NCBI RefSeq assembly: GCF_006094435.1
Contig: NZ_CP034783.1
Location: 1,577,001-1,641,000 of the forward strand
DNA from: Pseudomonas sp. MPC6
GTDB lineage: Bacteria > Pseudomonadota > Gammaproteobacteria > Pseudomonadales > Pseudomonadaceae
DNA: 64,000 bases
Reading direction: 5' to 3'
Positions within the stretch are counted from its first letter, which is position 1; each line of letters begins with the position of its first letter. The notes under the pieces were generated by a model. That model ran no database searches. It was not told the DNA's origin and saw only the letters and a list, made by a program, of their open reading frames with translations. The position numbers and the translations under genes were made by a program. Positions 54,819-63,990 of this stretch are shown here, in pieces.

Positions 54819-55424
54819 ATGGGTTCGCTGCATCGTATGGCTGTGCTCTGTGGTTTGACGGCAGTTCTGGGCACTTCGCTCGCCCAGGCCGAAGACTGGA
54901 AAGTCGCCAAGAACGAAGACGGTATCAAGGTCTCCCTGAGAGAAGTGCCTGGCTCCGACTACAAGGCCTACCAGGGTGTCACCCTGATGAAGACCACCCT
55001 GGCCAAACTGCGCGCATTGCAGGAAGACGTGCCAGGCGCCTGCGCCTGGATTCACGAATGCAAGACCCAGAAGTTGCTCAAGCACGAAGGCGATCAGAGC
55101 TGGACCTACACCCAGTTCAATACGCCCTGGCCGGTCACCGCGCGTGACTCGGTGCTGCATGTCACCACCGTCGAGGGCGCCGATGGCAGCCTGACCCGCA
55201 AGCTCGAAGGCGTACCGAAGTACCTGCCCGAAGAAAAAGGCTTTGTTCGGGTCACCAAGGTCGACGGTTTCTGGAAGTTCGTGCCCAAGGGCGACCAGAT
55301 CGAAGTGACTTATCAGGTGCACACAGAGCCGGGCGGCAGCATCCCGTCGATGGTGGCCAACAAGTTTGTAGTCGATGCGCCGTTCAATACCTTGAAAGCC
55401 CTGAAAGAACGCGCCGAGAAGTAA
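54819..55424 (+). CDS. Exported START-domain protein
   Basis: A 201-residue protein. The N-terminus is a Sec signal peptide (MAVLCGLTAVLGTSLAQA, cleavage before EDWK). The mature part resembles the START lipid-transfer fold (SDYKAYQGVTLMKTTLAKL, TPWPVTARDSVLHV, DGFWKFVPKGD). Such periplasmic proteins are common in Pseudomonas; the ligand is unknown. ATAAGGAATAAG precedes the ATG at 54819; the longer frame is not needed. Single gene or second after the YkgJ gene. Confidence 0.87.
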   Translation: MGSLHRMAVLCGLTAVLGTSLAQAEDWKVAKNEDGIKVSLREVPGSDYKAYQGVTLMKTTLAKLRALQEDVPGACAWIHECKTQKLLKHEGDQSWTYTQFNTPWPVTARDSVLHVTTVEGADGSLTRKLEGVPKYLPEEKGFVRVTKVDGFWKFVPKGDQIEVTYQVHTEPGGSIPSMVANKFVVDAPFNTLKALKERAEK

Positions 55425-55434
55425 GCGCAGGCTC

Positions 55435-55600
55435 GTCGGATCGCCGCACCGCAGAGAAAACGGCCGCCAGCGCCGACCTGTTCTTGCGGATGTACCTCGA
55501 TCCCCTGTAGGCGTTGGCTTGCCAGCGAAGAGGCCCTTCCAGTCGACATCATTGTTGTCTGAAAGAACGCCTTCGCTGGCAAGCCAGCTCCTACAGGGGG
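55435..55600. repeat. REP elements after the START-domain gene
   Basis: The 408 bases between this gene and the next (55425-55832) hold no gene. They contain the 20-base GTCGGATCGCCGCACCGCAG (55435-55454) and an inverted REP pair (55502-55600; GTAGGCGTTGGCTTGCCAGC facing GCTGGCAAGCCAGCTCCTAC). The remaining 230 bases before 55833 show nothing I can name, though they must contain the next promoter. Confidence 0.82.
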
Positions 55601-55832
55601 ATAGACGCAGGGGCCACTATTTTGTATCCGGATATCGCGTTGCACGAAATTTTCACAAACCCTCCAAGACAATGCCCGCGCCGTGCATGCCGGGCACTAA
55701 TCAATGGCAATGCCGCCAGTGATCGTGCAACATTTGCGCTCCGCGCAAGCCCCGGGGCCGAGAACTGGCCAACAGAGGGCAAGGCGCCGCTGTATTTTTG
55801 CAACTTCAACTTCCAATGGGTCCTAAAACGAC

Positions 55833-57926
55833 ATGGCAAACCCGGACGCCCTGAGTCAGCAGCGAGCTTCTAGTCGCCTGCTGCAACCGACCGTCAAATC
55901 GCATCTGGCCTACACGCTACTGTGTGCCCTGGTCATGATGGTCATGTTCACCCTGCTGCGCGTCGCGCTGCTGGTCTACAACCGCGAGATGATGCTCGAC
56001 ACGCCGGCCTCGACCTTTTTCGAAGCGTTCACCAACGGTCTGCGTTTCGACCTGCGACTGGTGGTCTACTTCAGCGTTCCGCTGGTGCTGGCACTGTTCA
56101 GCGCCCGGGCCATGGCCGCCCGCGGGTTCTTCCGTCTCTGGCTGACCGTCGTCTCGAGCATTGCCTTGTTCCTCGGCCTGATGGAGATGGACTTCTACCG
56201 CGAGTTCCACCAGCGCCTCAACGGGCTGGTCTTCCAGTACATCAAGGAAGACCCGAAAACCGTGACCAGCATGCTCTGGTACGGTTTCCCCGTGGTTCGC
56301 TACCTGCTGGCCTGGGTCGTGGGCACCGTGATCCTGACCCTGGCGTTCAAGGGCGCCGACCGCGCCACCCGTCCCCGCGGTCCCTTCAGCGGCGGCAGCG
56401 TCTCCACGCGCCAGATCGCCCCGTGGTATTCGCGCATCGCGGTGTTCGTGGTCTGCCTGCTGGTCTGCGTCGTCGCAGCCCGTGGCACCCTGCGTCAGGG
56501 CCCGCCGATGCGTTGGGGTGACGTCTACACCACCGACTCCAATTTCGCCAACCAGCTGGGCCTCAACGGCACATTGTCGCTGATCGCCGCGGCCAAGAGC
56601 CGGATGTCCGAAGACCGCGACAACATCTGGAAAGCCACGCTGCCGCAGCCGCAAGCCCAGCAAATCGTGCGTGACATGCTGGTGATGCCGGATGACAAAC
56701 TGGTGGATGGCGAGACGGCCGCCGTGCGTCGCGATTACACGCCGCCGTCCGACAAGACCCTGCCGATCAAGAACGTCGTCGTGATCCTGATGGAAAGCAT
56801 GGCGGGCCACTCGGTGGGCGCCCTGGGTGCACCGGGCAATATCACGCCCTACCTCGACAACCTGTCGAAGGAAGGCTTGCTGTTCGACCGTTTCTTCTCC
56901 AACGGCACCCATACCCACCAGGGTATGTTCGCCACCATGGCCTGCTTCCCGAACCTGCCGGGTTTCGAATACCTGATGCAAACGCCTGAGGGCAGCCACA
57001 AGCTGTCCGGCTTGCCGCAATTGCTCAGCGCCCGTCACTACGACGACGTGTACGTCTACAATGGTGACTTCGCCTGGGATAACCAGTCGGGTTTCTTCAG
57101 CAACCAGGGCATGACCAACTTCATTGGTCGTAACGACTTCGTCAATCCGGTGTTCTCCGATCCGACCTGGGGCGTGTCCGACCAGGACATGTTCGACCGT
57201 GGTCTGGTCGAGCTCAAGGCGCGGGAAAACGGCAAGCCGTTCTATGCACTGCTGCAAACCTTGTCCAACCACACGCCATACGCCTTGCCGACCCCTTTGC
57301 CGGTCGAGCGCGTCACCGATCGCGGTAGCCTGAACGAGCATTTGACCGCCATGCGCTACTCGGACTGGGCGCTGGGCCAGTTCTTTGAAAAGGCCCGCAA
57401 GGAGCCGTACTTCAAGGAGACCCTGTTTGTCGTCGTGGGTGACCACGGGTTTGGCAACGAGCGCCAGATCACCGAAATGGACCTGGGCCGCTTCAACGTG
57501 CCGATGCTGTTCATCGCACCCGGTATCCAGGAAAAGTTCGGTCAGCGTGACCATACCGTGGGCACACAGATCGACATCGTGCCGACCATCATGGGCCGGA
57601 TCGGTGGCGAAGTGCGCCATCAGTGCTGGGGGCGTGACCTGCTCAACCTTCCCGAAGGCGATACCGGTTTCGGTGTGATCAAGCCGTCGGGCAGCGAACA
57701 GACCACGGCCATCATCACGGCCGACCAGATTCTGGTGCTGCCGAAGGATAAGGACATGGCGCCGAAGATGTACCGGTATGAATTCGGTGCTACGCCGCGC
57801 GCCGAGGTCATTGCGGATGCGCCGCGAACGGCAGAGCTGAAACTCAAGCTCGAAGCGTTCCTGCAAACCGCCACCAAGAGCCTGATCGACAACACCGCCG
57901 GCGTGGTGGACGGCAAGCCTGACTAA
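55833..57926 (+). CDS. LTA-synthase-family membrane sulfatase-type transferase
   Basis: A 697-residue protein. About five hydrophobic helices lie in the first 220 residues, followed by a periplasmic alkaline-phosphatase/sulfatase-type domain from about 310. LMESMAGHSVGALG opens the domain and FFSNGTHTHQGMFATMA has the threonine that is the nucleophile in LTA synthases; GDHGFGN near 535 is a metal site. In Gram-negative bacteria this family includes phosphoglycerol and phosphoethanolamine transferases such as OpgB relatives, so it probably modifies envelope glycans or lipids. Single gene closed by a terminator. Confidence 0.86.
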   Translation: MANPDALSQQRASSRLLQPTVKSHLAYTLLCALVMMVMFTLLRVALLVYNREMMLDTPASTFFEAFTNGLRFDLRLVVYFSVPLVLALFSARAMAARGFFRLWLTVVSSIALFLGLMEMDFYREFHQRLNGLVFQYIKEDPKTVTSMLWYGFPVVRYLLAWVVGTVILTLAFKGADRATRPRGPFSGGSVSTRQIAPWYSRIAVFVVCLLVCVVAARGTLRQGPPMRWGDVYTTDSNFANQLGLNGTLSLIAAAKSRMSEDRDNIWKATLPQPQAQQIVRDMLVMPDDKLVDGETAAVRRDYTPPSDKTLPIKNVVVILMESMAGHSVGALGAPGNITPYLDNLSKEGLLFDRFFSNGTHTHQGMFATMACFPNLPGFEYLMQTPEGSHKLSGLPQLLSARHYDDVYVYNGDFAWDNQSGFFSNQGMTNFIGRNDFVNPVFSDPTWGVSDQDMFDRGLVELKARENGKPFYALLQTLSNHTPYALPTPLPVERVTDRGSLNEHLTAMRYSDWALGQFFEKARKEPYFKETLFVVVGDHGFGNERQITEMDLGRFNVPMLFIAPGIQEKFGQRDHTVGTQIDIVPTIMGRIGGEVRHQCWGRDLLNLPEGDTGFGVIKPSGSEQTTAIITADQILVLPKDKDMAPKMYRYEFGATPRAEVIADAPRTAELKLKLEAFLQTATKSLIDNTAGVVDGKPD

Positions 57927-58010
57927 GTGTTCAGGCGATAAAGCAGAGCCCGGGATGGGCTAGTGCCTGTGGTCAAGGTTTTCTGCTTGCTCTTTCGGCA
58001 GTAAAAAAAG

Positions 58011-58044
58011 AATCCGGTGTCAGTAATGACAGCGGATTTTTTTT
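58011..58044 (+). terminator. Terminator after the LTA-synthase-family gene
   Basis: AATCCGGTGTCA and TGACAGCGGATT form a 12-base stem (one mismatch) with a 4-base loop, followed by TTTTTT. It lies 85 bases after the stop. Runs of A before it allow a role on the other strand too. Confidence 0.86.
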
Positions 58045-58418
58045 GCTCCTCGTTCGGGGTGCCTACCGCTTTGAAGTACTGGATCAAAGAGCAGTTGAAG
58101 GGGAGTACCTGTCAACTCTGACAGTAGACAGCCTAGTGGTTTGAGGATTTCATCAAGGCGCTTGGTATGGGGTCCAACGATTGAAAAAAGGACTGTATTT
58201 CAAGGATGAATGTCTCTCTGTTCCTGTCTCTTTGGCGTCATTGCCATGTCGTGATCATGCAGTTGGAACCTGTGGGAAGGCATTCCAATAGAAACGCCGG
58301 GGTCGGCTTTGGCTTTGGGTTGCCTGCCGCCCCGGTTCAGGTGGTTCACCGCAGGACACTGAATCAGCAGATTTGTCCGAAAGGTTGAAACGCTTGGCTG
58401 ACGAGTGAGGCTTGCTTC
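58045..58418. other. Gene-poor region before the DUF1592 gene
   Basis: With the terminator this makes a 492-base stretch without a supported gene. It contains CTGTCA / TGACAG (58109-58124), a perfect 6-base inverted repeat with a 4-base spacer that may be an operator. A 60-codon open frame (58206-58388) has no similarity or codon bias that I trust. The promoter of the large gene downstream must be here but I cannot place it. Confidence 0.5.
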
Positions 58419-61400
58419 ATGAATAAGTCTGTCGGTGTGCTTCGTTTGCTGTGGTTCGCATGTCTGGTGGCGCTGGGCGTGATCATTGCCGTGGTGGTTT
58501 TCACCCGAACATCAGAGTCATCCCCCTCACCTCGGTCATGTACCGCGCCCGATTATGAAAAGGGCAAGAGTTATGAGCAGGGGGACCAGGTCAAGCATGC
58601 CGACCGGCTATTCGAATGCTGGAAAGATGACGAGGCACCACTGGGTGTCGGCAGTTGGCAGTGGTGCCGGCAAGTGAGTTACGAGCCACTTCTTTTGAAT
58701 GGGCCTTGGAAAGATGCATGGAAGGAACTCGGCGAATGCGGCGGATTCGCGGGCAATCGCCTGACGCTGGATTTTTCCACGCTCAGTGGCAAAGCGCCCT
58801 TGAAACCGGCGGTGCCCGGCGTCGCTCGCGCCGACCAAATGGTCACCGGAGTCTTGCGTTGCAAGGCCGAAGAGATTGCGATCAGCGCGAAGGCCAACGA
58901 AACGATCCACCTCGATAATCTGAAAGCTTGCGACTATCAACTGGTGATGAATACCGCTGATGGGTTCAGCCCGCTGAACACTCCACGCATTATCTCGTTC
59001 AAGGAGCCGCAGGGGGAGGAGCAAGCCGTGACGGTCAAGTATCGACCGCCGGTCGATGTGAGCAAGCTCAGTGGTTTGCCGGGGATAAAAATCGAGCTGT
59101 TTGCCCAGGGGCTTATTCAGCCTCGGCAGATGGCGATGGGCAAGAACGTGTTGTATGTCGGCTCCAGCGCTATTCCTTCATACGTCTATGACGGAAAAAT
59201 CGGCGACATGATCTACGCACTGCCTCTGGATGAGACAGGTAAACCGATAGGCATCCATGTGATTGCCAGTGGTCTGGAGGAGCCTCACGGCGTGGCGTAT
59301 CGCGACGGTGATCTGTATTACTCGACCACGGGTGGTCTGTATCGCTTGCGTAACGCCGACGAAAACTACAAAGCTCCAGAGCCCGAACTGGTGTTCAACT
59401 TTCCGGCGGACGACAAGCAGTTTCCCTTGCCTTCGCAAGCGTCGGGGTCGAGCACTCGCATCTGGCACATGAAACACCCTTTGCGTTTCAATCCGCTCGA
59501 TCCGTCAGACAAGTGGATTTATACGGCAGTCGGCATTCCCTGCAACCTGTGCATGATTCCTCCCGACAAGCGTTATGGCACGATCTTGCGTTATTCCCTG
59601 GAAACAGGAGCGTCCGAGATTGTAGCCACGGGGGTGCGTAACTCCGTTGGTTTCGACTGGAATCCCCAGGACGGCCAAATATGGTTCAGTGACAACAATC
59701 GCCAAGGCTTCCCCAACCCGGACGAAGTCAACTTGATCAGCAAGCCCGGGCTGCATTTCGGCGTGCCTTACAGGTTTGGTAAAGACACGCCCGGATTCAC
59801 CGAGGAGGAGTACCTGGACCCAACGGTGATCCAGCCGCCGCTGGTGCCAGGTGCCATTGTGTCTGACAAGTCGCTTGAACAGATCAATCCCGCCGATTAT
59901 GTGTCAGCAGCTTTTGCCTCGGGAACCAACACCGCGCCGCTGGGCGTCAAGTTCTGGTCTGGCTACCCAAGCGCCGGGCCGGGTACCCAGCGTTTGCTTG
60001 TCGCGATGCATGGTGCGGGCTCCACCGCGCGCCCCGGCATGGATATACAAATGCTGACCATTCAGGGCGGTACGCAAGTAGTCAATCAGATCCCGTTGAT
60101 CAACGGATTTGTGCAGGACCCGGATCGATTCGATGTCTACTGCCTGGATAACTCGTGCATCGGACGCCCCGTCGAGTTTCTTGAACTGGCGGATGGCAGC
60201 CTGTTGATCAGCGACGACGTCGCGGGGGTCATATATCGCGTGCGCCATGACGCAAGCGGTTTGCCACAGACTCGGTTGGAGTTGCGCCCCATGCTGCCGC
60301 CAGGCGGACTGGAAAACGAGATGATCAGCGGTTACCTGATTGATCCCGATGGGAATACCCGGCTGGTGCAATTGTCATGGCGCGACGCAGACAGTGCGGC
60401 AAGAATTATTCTCGAGGGGCTTGAGTATGGTCAGTATCAGTTGCGGCTCAACGACGTAAAAAACTGGATTCCTCAGGTACGAAATACATCCTTTACCCTC
60501 TCGGAAGCTACCAAGAGTCAGACCATCACCCTGAATTACCGCGAGCGGCCGATCAAGCTCGAGGTCAAGGTCAAGATTCAGGCGCCGGCCAAACCTGCTT
60601 CGGTCACCGATGCTCAATGGCGCATCAGCCTGGTCACCGAGGCCAGGAACAATGCTGAACCACGGGTCATTGAAGTTCCATGGGGTGCAAGTACGACCCA
60701 AACCCTCGACTATGGCAGTTACAAGGTTATCTACCCGTTCTACTCGAAGGAAAAACCGCAGCCGGAACTGGAATCGGTAGTGATCGATGAGGCGAGTGAG
60801 GACCAGCAGCTAACCCCCATTACCTATCGGCACGTCGAAAACCTGGGCGAGGCGGTCTTGGCTGAATCCTGCACCAAATGCCACGCCGTCGAGTATTTCG
60901 ACAGTTTGCGCATGGCTTTGGCGTGGAGCGTGGCGGGCCAGGATGCGCTGGTCAAACACATCAAGACCATGCCGGTGTCAGGGCACTGTGACACCACCTG
61001 TGCGACCGAAATCAGCAAGCAATTGATCAACGTCATCTGGAAACCTTACCTGGATCAGGCCGATTCCTACGGCACACGTCAGATGCGATTGTTGACGCCC
61101 GACGAGTATGCCGCCAGCGTCAGGGACATCCTGGGGGTAGAGATCAATGCCGAGAAGTTGCCAGCAGACAAATCGGAGAAAGACTTCAAGTATCCCGGGG
61201 AGGCGGACAAGGGCATTTTGCAGGCAGAGGACGTCAGACTGTTCTACGACATGGCATTGTCGGTGGCAGACAGCGTTCCGTCGGCACGCTTGAGTGCGTT
61301 GGCAACCTCCCGCGCGGGAACTGACCTGGTTACCTCGTTGGGCTATCAGTTGTTCCGTCGTCCTGTGTCCGACGCCGAGCGTGTGCGTTATCAGAAACTG

Positions 61401-62543
61401 TTCGATGAGCAGGGGGCGCCTGCTTTGATCGCCGCTCTTTTGCTATCGCCGCATTTTCTCTATCGCTCGGAGTTGGGGGTGCAGACACCGGCTGGAGGCA
61501 AAGTGTATCAATTGACGCCGTTCGAAGTGGCCACTGCGCTCTCCTTCGGTTTCCTGGGCACTACTCCGGATGTTGAGCTGTTGGCCAAGGCGCAGCGAAA
61601 CGAGCTGCAGACTACGCAACAGATCTCCGCGGAGATTGAGCGAATGATGAAAACGGATCGCGGCATCGAGCAATTCAACCGCTTCGTCAGCTACTACGTC
61701 AGGACAGTGCGCGGTGTTCAGGAAAAGCCGGGGTTGAGTAAGGACCTGGTTGAACTGATGGCTCGAGAGCAGTATCTGCTGAGCAAAAACCTGCTGCTGG
61801 GTGCCGGTACCCTGAGTCAGCTGTTCAACCCCGGTTACACCTATCTGAACCAGGACCTGGCCGCGCACTACGCAATCAGCGGAGTCACGGGCAGCACGAT
61901 GCAAAAGGTAGCGGTAGACGAGAGACGGGGAGGCTTGTTGCATCTGGGGCTGACCCAGGCTGCCACCTCGGACTACGTGAGCACTTCATTGGTCAAGCGT
62001 GGAATCATGATTCGCGAGCAAATGTTCTGCCGCGAGTTTGGTGCCCCCGTGGAAGCCGATCCTACGACCCCTGTCTATCCTCCTCGCGCAGTGACCACCC
62101 GTGAGCACTGGGACCTGGTAAACGGCGAGCAGGCTTCAGAGGGGCGCTGCTGGCAATGCCATCAATACATGAATGACACCGGGTCATCGATGGAACATTA
62201 CGACGCGGCCGGTCGCTATCGCACGGAGGAGAAAGCCTACAACTTTGACCAGTACCCGCAGATGCTACCGATCAAGGCCTCCGGTCCGTTCATCAGTACG
62301 ACCGGAACCGAGCAGATCAATGACGTCCGGGATATCGCAAAGATTGTTCCACGCAATCCAGCGTCACAATTCTGCATGGCCGACAGCTACTTCCGATTTG
62401 TGTTTGGCAACAAATCGGATGTATCGACCTCGGGGACCGTGAAGGCGATTGCCGATGGTTTGAACGCCTCAGGCTCCCTGGCAGAGATGCTGCAAAACCT
62501 GGGTACTTCCAAAGCATTCATCTACAAGACCGAAAGGAATTGA
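58419..62543 (+). CDS. Large membrane-anchored DUF1592/1588/1585 protein with sugar-dehydrogenase-like propeller and two CxxCH motifs
   Basis: A 1374-residue protein. A single membrane helix (about 9-28) anchors it outside the cytoplasm. Residues ~40-75 (YEKGKSYEQGDQVKHADRLF) resemble a CBM5/12-like carbohydrate-binding module. Residues ~223-610 look like a sugar/sorbosone-dehydrogenase beta propeller (EEPHGVAYRDGDLYYS, GVRNSVGFDWNPQDGQIWF). A heme-type CTKCH is at 818. Then come the planctomycete-type segments: TPDEYAASVRDILGVE near 892, LGYQLFRRPVSDAERVRY near 973, LLSPHFLYRSELG near 1008, CWQCH at 1244 and FCMADSYFRFVFG near 1318. AGTGAGG precedes the ATG. Function unknown; it pairs with the DUF1552 gene. 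Confidence 0.82.
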   Translation: MNKSVGVLRLLWFACLVALGVIIAVVVFTRTSESSPSPRSCTAPDYEKGKSYEQGDQVKHADRLFECWKDDEAPLGVGSWQWCRQVSYEPLLLNGPWKDAWKELGECGGFAGNRLTLDFSTLSGKAPLKPAVPGVARADQMVTGVLRCKAEEIAISAKANETIHLDNLKACDYQLVMNTADGFSPLNTPRIISFKEPQGEEQAVTVKYRPPVDVSKLSGLPGIKIELFAQGLIQPRQMAMGKNVLYVGSSAIPSYVYDGKIGDMIYALPLDETGKPIGIHVIASGLEEPHGVAYRDGDLYYSTTGGLYRLRNADENYKAPEPELVFNFPADDKQFPLPSQASGSSTRIWHMKHPLRFNPLDPSDKWIYTAVGIPCNLCMIPPDKRYGTILRYSLETGASEIVATGVRNSVGFDWNPQDGQIWFSDNNRQGFPNPDEVNLISKPGLHFGVPYRFGKDTPGFTEEEYLDPTVIQPPLVPGAIVSDKSLEQINPADYVSAAFASGTNTAPLGVKFWSGYPSAGPGTQRLLVAMHGAGSTARPGMDIQMLTIQGGTQVVNQIPLINGFVQDPDRFDVYCLDNSCIGRPVEFLELADGSLLISDDVAGVIYRVRHDASGLPQTRLELRPMLPPGGLENEMISGYLIDPDGNTRLVQLSWRDADSAARIILEGLEYGQYQLRLNDVKNWIPQVRNTSFTLSEATKSQTITLNYRERPIKLEVKVKIQAPAKPASVTDAQWRISLVTEARNNAEPRVIEVPWGASTTQTLDYGSYKVIYPFYSKEKPQPELESVVIDEASEDQQLTPITYRHVENLGEAVLAESCTKCHAVEYFDSLRMALAWSVAGQDALVKHIKTMPVSGHCDTTCATEISKQLINVIWKPYLDQADSYGTRQMRLLTPDEYAASVRDILGVEINAEKLPADKSEKDFKYPGEADKGILQAEDVRLFYDMALSVADSVPSARLSALATSRAGTDLVTSLGYQLFRRPVSDAERVRYQKLFDEQGAPALIAALLLSPHFLYRSELGVQTPAGGKVYQLTPFEVATALSFGFLGTTPDVELLAKAQRNELQTTQQISAEIERMMKTDRGIEQFNRFVSYYVRTVRGVQEKPGLSKDLVELMAREQYLLSKNLLLGAGTLSQLFNPGYTYLNQDLAAHYAISGVTGSTMQKVAVDERRGGLLHLGLTQAATSDYVSTSLVKRGIMIREQMFCREFGAPVEADPTTPVYPPRAVTTREHWDLVNGEQASEGRCWQCHQYMNDTGSSMEHYDAAGRYRTEEKAYNFDQYPQMLPIKASGPFISTTGTEQINDVRDIAKIVPRNPASQFCMADSYFRFVFGNKSDVSTSGTVKAIADGLNASGSLAEMLQNLGTSKAFIYKTERN

Positions 62544-62545
62544 TC

Positions 62546-63910
62546 ATGGGCATTTTGAAAAGTCGTCGGCGTTTTCTGGCGGGCCTGGCTGCGGCTGGTG
62601 TCTATGGTCCCCTGACCCAATTCGGATTGGCGCGCATGGCATTGGCGGGGCAAGCTCAGGAAGCCCGGCTAAAGGTAGTGTTTGTTGTAGTACCCGACGG
62701 CCTTGCGGTGGACTCCTACACCGGTGGTGGTTTTGGTGACGGGCGTGGATTGTGGCACCCCACTGCGTCGCAAATGGATACCACGGCATTTACTTTGAAC
62801 GAGATCAGCTCGGAATTGGCCGCCTACCGTAACCAGTCGTTGTACTTGCGCGGAATTATTCTGGGGCCGGGAAATGTGGGCCATGACGGCTGGAACTGGG
62901 TATTGCGTGACACTGCAAAGACTCAGTCGTCAATCGACATCGTGCTGGGGCAAGCGATTCCGGGTGCTGAACCGTCGCACCGCAGCCTTTTTTCCGGTCC
63001 CCATGCCGGGATCGACGGGACGCCCTGGTTTGTATCGTTTCAGGGCGCTGCGATTCGCACGCCCTATCGCGACCCCAGGCTGATGGCGGAATCGTTGTTC
63101 AAGGCACCCGCTCAAAGGTCAAGCCCGCCGCAGCCTGGCGCTGGTAGTTTGCTGGAGGCAGCCGTGGTGGATATTCAGGAAGTCAAAAGCAAGCTATCCG
63201 CCGGCGAGCGACAAAAGCTTGATACCCATCTTGACTCGGTGGAGCAGGTCATCAAGGACCTTGAGGAGGCGCGGCCGCCCGTGGGTGAGTGCAAGCCGGT
63301 GGAGCTGGAACCACTGGATTATCGGTCCGCGCTGCACCGTAACCGCATTCAGGCTGATCATCATCAAGTGGTGGCAACCGCCTTGGGTTGTGGGATTACC
63401 CGTGTCGCCACGCTACAGATCGGGCGCTCGGCGGAGTCGCTCAATATTATTGATGTCAGTCCCGACAGTAACCCTCATGAGTGTGCTCATCGTCGCTCAG
63501 GGGAAGCATTTTGGAAGGGGACGCGGCAATGGTACGTTCGGCAGGTCAAGTTATTTATGGACGAATTGGCTCGATATCAGGATCCGCACGTGCCCGGTGA
63601 CAATCTGCTTCAACATACCCTTGTCGTCCTTACCAGCGAAATGGCCGATGGCGCCCCTGAGCACATGATCGATATGCCCATGGTGTTGATGGGGGGGGCT
63701 GGTGGCTTGCTTAAAAGCGGGGAGGGTGCAGGACGGTATTTCAATATCACGCAGCAGGCGGATCGTCAGCACCACACCGGGAACCCGGAGATTGGCAAGA
63801 GCTTCGTTGACATGCAGCGCATATGGGCGACCATTGCCAAAGCCGCCGGAACGAGCGTGCCTTACGCAGGTAACATCGAGCCGGTGACAGGAATTTTCAG
63901 CAACGTGTGA
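62546..63910 (+). CDS. Tat-exported DUF1552 protein
   Basis: A 454-residue protein. The N-terminus has a twin-arginine signal (SRRRFLAGLAAAGVYGP at residues 7-23), so it is exported folded, probably with a cofactor or metal. The mature part is DUF1552, distantly like sulfatase/DUF1501 proteins: VVPDGLAVDSYTGGG, NVGHDGWNW, VLTSEMADGAPEHMIDMPMVLMGGAGG are characteristic. AAAGGAA precedes the ATG at 62546, 2 bases after the previous stop, so the two genes are translated from one message. DUF1552 and DUF1592 genes are adjacent in planctomycetes and myxobacteria. Confidence 0.85.
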   Translation: MGILKSRRRFLAGLAAAGVYGPLTQFGLARMALAGQAQEARLKVVFVVVPDGLAVDSYTGGGFGDGRGLWHPTASQMDTTAFTLNEISSELAAYRNQSLYLRGIILGPGNVGHDGWNWVLRDTAKTQSSIDIVLGQAIPGAEPSHRSLFSGPHAGIDGTPWFVSFQGAAIRTPYRDPRLMAESLFKAPAQRSSPPQPGAGSLLEAAVVDIQEVKSKLSAGERQKLDTHLDSVEQVIKDLEEARPPVGECKPVELEPLDYRSALHRNRIQADHHQVVATALGCGITRVATLQIGRSAESLNIIDVSPDSNPHECAHRRSGEAFWKGTRQWYVRQVKLFMDELARYQDPHVPGDNLLQHTLVVLTSEMADGAPEHMIDMPMVLMGGAGGLLKSGEGAGRYFNITQQADRQHHTGNPEIGKSFVDMQRIWATIAKAAGTSVPYAGNIEPVTGIFSNV

Positions 63911-63954
63911 GGGCGGTTTGCAGCGCTGTGGGTGCGTGAAATGCTGATAATAAC

Positions 63955-63990
63955 AATGCCAGTCAGTATCACTGACTGGCATTGGGTTTT
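63955..63990 (+). terminator. Terminator after the DUF1552 gene
   Basis: AATGCCAGTCAG (63955-63966) and CTGACTGGCATT (63972-63983) form a perfect 12-base stem with a 5-base loop, followed by GGGTTTT, 44 bases after the stop. It marks the end of the two-gene unit. Confidence 0.82.

Noticed and set aside
30401..55600. Recurrent palindromic repeats seen as a possible CRISPR array
   Set aside because: They are scattered, come in inverted pairs between genes and lack regular spacers; this is the REP/BIME pattern of Pseudomonas.
55917..57866. A 649-codon minus-strand open frame opposite the LTA-synthase-family gene
   Set aside because: Shadow caused by high GC; the plus-strand protein has membrane segments and an active site, this one is His/Gln-rich without domain.
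58206..58388. A 60-codon open frame before the DUF1592 gene
   Set aside because: A GG-rich stretch precedes it, but the sequence has no signal, domain or convincing codon bias. Too weak to call a gene.
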